In this document: positions 61,801-64,000 of the stretch, piece after piece | How the letters are laid out: each line of letters starts with the position of its first letter | Numbering within the stretch: position 1 is the stretch's first letter | NCBI GenBank assembly: GCA_019155185.1 | Contig: CM032801.1 | Span: 5,509,351 to 5,573,350, forward strand | DNA length: 64,000 nt | Reading direction: 5' to 3' | DNA from: Beaufortia kweichowensis | Taxonomy: Eukaryota > Chordata > Actinopteri > Cypriniformes > Gastromyzontidae | The notes under the pieces: generated by a model | What the model saw: the letters and a program-made list of their open reading frames with translations, nothing else | Told to the model about the DNA's origin: nothing | The model's database searches: none | Program-made: the position numbers and the translations under genes

Positions 61801-64000
61801 GGAAAACATGGAAAAAAATCTAAACCAGGCCCTGAACAAACGAAATGTCTTGCAAGATGAGCTCAGAAAGGCGGAGGAAGCTAGCAAAGAGAGATTAAAG
61901 AGCTTATCTGAAGAGTTGATTAACACCCAACAAAAGCTGAGTGTGCTTGAAACGTCCAAGTGTAAAGAGGGTGAAGATCTCCAAAAGATGCTTGCAGAGA
62001 AAAACAGTGAACTTCAAAATCAGGAGAAGGACTTCCATACACACCTATGTGCCATCAAGAAAGGGTTGGAGCAGTGTTGTCAAGATGCTCAGGTAAAGAT
62101 AGATGGTTTCTCTGAGGAGTTGTGTAAGAAAGTTGAAGGAAGAATTGAGGAGTTACAAAACAGGGTTCTGCAGCATCAGAAGAAGGTCACATATCTAGGA
62201 AATGTTATCTTGAAAAAGGACAACAAGATTCACACCTTAGAGAAAGAACTTCAGCAGACCATTGAAGAGAAGCAGAATCTAAAGAGCAGTTTTGATCAGA
62301 TGACTCTTCAGTTCAATGCAAATTCAGAACTTCTTAAAGCCTTACAAGTCGAACAGGAGTCTCTGCAGACTGATGCAGAAAATCGCTCTGTGTTACTTTC
62401 CGACAAAGATCTTCACATTGAGCAGCTTCGTGAAGAAAAGAAAAGCATATCAGAAAATCTGAAAGCTAATGTTTTGCATATAACCAATCTTGAATCTTTC
62501 ATAAATGACTTGAAGACCCAGTTAGCAAGTAGCATAACTGAAAAAGAAGAAGCCATATCTCTGCTAAATCAGCAATACGTTGAGGAAAAGGAGAAGCTAA
62601 CGTGCCAACTAGATGTGTTTGGAAAAGAGAAGAACTCTCTTCAAGAGCAAGTAGATTCACTCAGGAACAAGCTCTCTGAGCTGAAACAGAAATTCAGACA
62701 GAGCCATGGCACCGTTAAGTCTCTTCAGGAAAAAATCGTGGACATGGAGAAGCAGATGGAAGAGAAGGATGTGCACGTTCAAACGCTCACTGCCAGCATT
62801 GACAATCAGTCCTTGAATAAGTCTGAGATGGACCAGGCACTTAGTGAAAAAGAGCAGAGAGTTCAGTCCCTGACCTCAGAGCTTGAAAGCTGCTCGAAGA
62901 AAATCAGCGAGCTTGAGGAGCAGTTAGAGCTGCGGACAAAAGAGCGGGAGCAACTGGCAGCGGATCTCAAGCAACACCAAAGTATCAGAGAAAGCGAAAA
63001 GACAGAGCTGATGAAACAACTACAGGAATCTCAGGACCTAAGCTCTCAAAATAGTGCCCTGGTCCAGAAAACAGAGGAAGGTCTCCAGTCCTTGAAGACT
63101 GACCTGCAGGCTGCCAGGATGGAACTGGAATCCCAGCGTAATAACTTTGAGATGGAGAAGGTAGAAATTCTTAGTGCAAAAGAGGATGCCGTGAAGGCAG
63201 CGCAAGAAAACGCGTCATCAGAGACTGCTGGTAAAGTAGCAGAGCTGAAGAAGAAGGCAGAGCAAAAGATTGGTATGATCCGTAAGCAGTTGACATCACA
63301 AATTGAGGAAAAGGAGCAGGCCATCAGAGATCTGCAGACCCAGCTCGAAGGAGTCAAGCAAGATCGGCTTGAAAAGGAAGAACGTGTAAAAACTCTGGAG
63401 GAGAATGAGAAGATCATGGAGGAGACTGTTGCTAAGTTGAAAGAAGAACATGAAAGATATCTTCAGGATGTGCAGCAGAAAGAGAGCAAGGACAAAGAGA
63501 CCTCACTTCAGAGCCTTAAAGACATGTATGAAGAGAAACTCGCTAATCTTCAGAAAGAAATGTCTGCAAGAGAAGAGGAATGTGCTGTTGCTGCTAAAGA
63601 AAAAGATGAGACTCTTTTGAGACTCAGAGAGCTTGAGAGCAAACTCTCAGAGTCTGTTGAGCAGATTACAAACTACCAATCTGAGATAAGTCGTCTTACA
63701 GCACTTGTCCAAGAGCTTCAACAAACCTGCTTGGATCTTCAGCGTCAGATTGAAGAGAAACAGATTGAGCACATTGAGAAAGTTTTAGAAGTGCAAAGTA
63801 CCGGTTTAGGAATGGAGCCTGGAATGGTACAGAACAGTGAAAACGTGGACCAAGATGAATGGAGAAATCAAAAGGAGTTGCTGGTGAAAGAGTATGAGGA
63901 GAAGCTCCAAGACTTGCACCAGAAGCTCGAAGAAAAAGAGAATCAGCTTAAAGCACAGCAAAGTTTACCTCAAGGAAACGGAGAGATAAACAGCGAGTGC
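46777..64000 (+). CDS. golga4: Golgin subfamily A member 4 (golgin-245/p230), N-terminal 1878 codons, 3' incomplete
   Basis: Sixteen exons in perfect phase: 46777-46839, 48001-48075, 49597-49701, 51766-51834, 52470-52787, 53854-53901, 54064-54120, 54480-54578, 54657-54795, 55058-55254, 56433-56516, 57579-57726, 57811-57989, 59657-59755, 59856-60011, 60203-64000. The product is a very long coiled-coil tether of the trans-Golgi. The C-terminal GRIP domain (Arl1 binding) falls outside the window; human GOLGA4 is about 2230 residues. Seen here: the golgin-245/golgin-97 type N-terminus MFKKLKQK (1-8), implicated in endosome-to-Golgi vesicle capture through TBC1D23; serine-rich SRDSL repeats (about 137-158); DPPSDIESEAEDL; KQELEERL-type heptads; and near-identical blocks such as EKTKLITQL, MVIAETKRQMHETLE, EEIAQLRSR and KFKQKAKEAQEKLKKKL. 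No frameshift was noticed. Isoforms are likely because exons 1-8 all begin and end in phase 0. Confidence 0.96.
46840..48000 (+). other. golga4: golga4 intron 1
   Basis: Starts in a GT repeat. Contains AT-rich partly palindromic ACTATAGTA/TACTATAGT words (about 47020-47145) and a MITE fragment at 47186-47318. At 47510-47620 there are CCTGGAAAAG/CATGGAAA words resembling a widespread repeat; no gene. Confidence 0.7.
47186..47318. mobile_element. 'ACACTTTACAATAA' MITE fragment
   Basis: ACACTTTACAATAATG, then AATGCATTAGCTAACGTGAA and GTTAGTTAATGC match one arm of a common cyprinid foldback MITE. Only one end is present. Confidence 0.55.
48001..48075 (+). CDS. golga4: golga4 exon 2
   Basis: Residues 22-46, phase 0 at both ends, between CTTCCTGCAG and GTAAGA. 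Low-complexity, ends STPTNRE, comparable to TPNRE in the human protein. Confidence 0.85.
48076..49596 (+). other. golga4: golga4 intron 2
   Basis: AT-rich, nothing recognised. The last 90 bases before the cassette exon become CT-rich and then TGGGTGGGTCGGT-like. Confidence 0.7.
49597..49701 (+). CDS. golga4: golga4 exon 3 (cassette exon)
   Basis: Residues 47-81 (105 bases, phase 0/0), between GGTCAG and GTGAGT. It encodes LLAGMIAEPALLSEYTIF, matching an insert I recall in a longer human GOLGA4 isoform, so it is probably alternatively included. The acceptor has a weak pyrimidine tract (GGGTGGGTCGGTCAG), in keeping with regulated use. Confidence 0.75.
49702..51765 (+). other. golga4: golga4 intron 3
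   Basis: The first 250 bases are less AT-rich (ACGTCGCC, CTGCCGCCCCGTC) and may hold splicing or enhancer signals. The rest is AT-rich with no gene seen. Confidence 0.65.
51766..51834 (+). CDS. golga4: golga4 exon 4
   Basis: Residues 82-104 (69 bases, phase 0/0), serine/glycine-rich, between TTATGCAG and GTAACT. Weakly conserved; could also be a cassette. Confidence 0.7.
51835..52469 (+). other. golga4: golga4 intron 4
   Basis: Contains an Angel-like MITE fragment (51967-52055: TTTACTCACCCTCATGCCAT); otherwise nothing recognised. Confidence 0.65.
51967..52055. mobile_element. Angel-like MITE, copy 6 (fragment)
   Basis: TTTACTCACCCTCATGCCAT then TTTTCTTTCTTCCATGAAG are the left part of the family. 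Confidence 0.55.
52470..52787 (+). CDS. golga4: golga4 exon 5
   Basis: Residues 105-210. Starts KEEAQSLAQKLQQKV and holds two SRDSL repeats, which align with SSKESL/SSRESL in human, then YDPPSDIESEAEDL and ERSLGNYRGKYSE. The acidic/serine part is a likely phosphorylation region. Donor TCGGAG|GTGAGC. Confidence 0.95.
52788..53853 (+). other. golga4: golga4 intron 5
   Basis: AT-rich. Contains a reversed SINE head fragment at 53335-53405 and nothing else recognised. Confidence 0.65.
53335..53405 (-). repeat. SINE head fragment (tRNA-like)
   Basis: TGGGAATCAAACCCATGACA followed by CCATGCTTTACCAGTCAAGC is the reversed, decayed B-box and A-box region of the same tRNA-derived repeat as at 22180-22325. 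Confidence 0.55.
53854..53901 (+). CDS. golga4: golga4 exon 6
   Basis: Residues 211-226, LVTAYRTVQRDKEKTQ, between TTTCTCAG and GTAATT. Aligns with LVTAYQMLQREKKKLQ in human. Confidence 0.93.
54064..54120 (+). CDS. golga4: golga4 exon 7
   Basis: Residues 227-245, AILSQSQDKALRRIGELRE, phase 0/0, donor GAG|GTATCG (weak at +4 and +5). Confidence 0.92.
54480..54578 (+). CDS. golga4: golga4 exon 8
   Basis: Residues 246-278, ELQMDQQAKKHLQEEFDAA onward; nearly identical to the human block. Acceptor AATCTCATCAG, donor CAA|GTATGT. Confidence 0.95.
54657..54795 (+). CDS. golga4: golga4 exon 9
   Basis: Residues 279-324 plus one base (phase 1). Starts VSLLKKRLQ and then becomes a low-complexity acidic/serine linker that is poorly conserved. 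Donor GCTG|GTATGT. Confidence 0.9.
54840..55050. repeat. GT-rich intronic tract
   Basis: About 200 bases of TGTGTTTGTGTGC-type repeats filling the intron up to the exon 10 acceptor. Several open frames across it are compositional artefacts. Confidence 0.85.
55058..55254 (+). CDS. golga4: golga4 exon 10
   Basis: Residues 325-390. Encodes EALQKRVKRQESLLQRCKE and LQERLQELEKIK. The acceptor is a tandem CAGCAG (55052-55057); using the first CAG starts the exon at 55055 and adds one alanine. Confidence 0.93.
55255..56432 (+). other. golga4: golga4 intron 10
   Basis: No repeat or gene recognised; AT-rich in its 3' half. Confidence 0.6.
56433..56516 (+). CDS. golga4: golga4 exon 11
   Basis: Residues 391-418, ELHTTEKTKLITQLGDAKNL then IEQLEQDK. 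Phase 0/0, acceptor TTTATCAG, donor AAG|GTGAGC. Confidence 0.95.
56517..57578 (+). other. golga4: golga4 intron 11
   Basis: No gene seen. CCCAGGTTCAATTCCCACC near 57411 resembles a tRNA B box and may be a SINE remnant. Confidence 0.55.
57579..57726 (+). CDS. golga4: golga4 exon 12
   Basis: Residues 419-467 plus one base. GMVIAETKRQMHETLEIKEE is almost unchanged from human. Donor GCAG|GTAAAC. Confidence 0.95.
57811..57989 (+). CDS. golga4: golga4 exon 13
   Basis: Residues 468 (split)-527. FEELERALGVAHRAEEARRQ ... EEERKNLQQELTRVKQEVV; coiled coil. Acceptor GTTGCTCCAG, donor AAG|GTGTGT. Confidence 0.95.
57990..59656 (+). other. golga4: golga4 intron 13
   Basis: AT-rich. Contains Angel-like MITE copy 7 (59298-59500); no gene seen. 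Confidence 0.65.
59298..59500. mobile_element. Angel-like MITE, copy 7
   Basis: TTTCTTTCTTCTGAAGAACA, AAGAAGATATTTTGAAGAAC, a centre of ATTGATTTCTATTGTATAGA, then TATCTTCTTTTGTGTTCCAC and AGAAGAAAGAGTCATACATA. The two halves are inverted relatives of each other; outer termini eroded. Confidence 0.65.
59657..59755 (+). CDS. golga4: golga4 exon 14
   Basis: Residues 528-560, KSSEDRIAELERLHSEALAN then KEQEL. Matches the KKSSEEQIAKLQKLHEKELA block of human. Donor GTG|GTATGT. Confidence 0.94.
59856..60011 (+). CDS. golga4: golga4 exon 15
   Basis: Residues 561-612, EQCREELLQSAQEREQQASL ... LELESART. Acceptor TTACTGTAG, donor ACA|GTGAGT. Confidence 0.94.
60203..64000 (+). CDS. golga4: golga4 exon 16, giant coiled-coil exon, runs off the window
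   Basis: Opens after TTGTCTTTGCAG with RIQELES and stays in frame for 1266 codons to the window edge, ending ...GNGEINSEC. Heptad-rich, strongly enriched in E, K, Q and L. Conserved blocks at several points, such as HVEEMNQKMLDKL, EKFKQKAKEAQEKLKKKL, ILEMAQASSEGLS and KVAELKKKAEQKI, keep the same frame, which argues against an indel. The human gene also codes most of its rod from one very large exon. The end of this exon and the GRIP domain are not in the window. Confidence 0.96.

Noticed and set aside
1..64000. CRISPR array, prophage, integron or other prokaryotic system
   Set aside because: The window is eukaryotic: spliced genes, vertebrate repeats and no regularly spaced direct repeats outside minisatellites.

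Overview
This is a stretch of vertebrate nuclear DNA, most likely from a teleost fish of the carp/zebrafish group (Cypriniformes). The basis is two split genes with teleost-like sequence, AT-rich introns and spacers, many short microsatellites, and copies of short repeat families that I recognise from cyprinid genomes. Those families are palindromic MITEs ending in a 'TTCACC(C)AAAAATG' type terminus, a 'CACTCTTAAAAA' MITE, a Tc1-type MITE and a tRNA-derived SINE. Species and repeat family names are from memory and were not searched.

Layout. 1-11.0 kb is gene-free spacer with microsatellites and MITE/SINE pieces. About 11.04-12.06 kb is CpG-richer and is the probable promoter and 5' leader of a two-exon K2P potassium channel gene of the THIK type, best matched to KCNK12 (THIK-2). 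Its coding exons lie at 12472-12817 and 25191-26083, and the 12.4 kb intron cuts the first selectivity-filter glycine codon. 26.1-46.6 kb is intergenic. It carries a 362-bp Tc1-like MITE (28017-28378) and a 4.1-kb non-autonomous LTR-bounded element (37966-42099) flanked by a 5-bp target duplication. A CpG-richer segment at about 46.60-46.78 kb starts the second gene, golga4 (golgin-245/p230), also on the + strand. Sixteen coding exons (46777-64000) encode the first 1878 codons. The last is a giant coiled-coil exon that leaves the window still open, so the C-terminal GRIP domain lies beyond the right edge.

The two genes are not functionally linked. One is a plasma-membrane/ER potassium channel subunit and the other a trans-Golgi vesicle tether. 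In human they sit on different chromosomes (2p16 and 3p22), so their adjacency is a feature of this fish lineage. I found no operon-like, CRISPR, phage or other prokaryotic system and no rRNA or intact tRNA gene. The more unusual points are the upstream ORFs that overlap both start codons, a conserved cassette exon and a NAGNAG acceptor in golga4, and the structure of the LTR element (codon-multiple proline-rich minisatellites and an array of YY1-like motifs).
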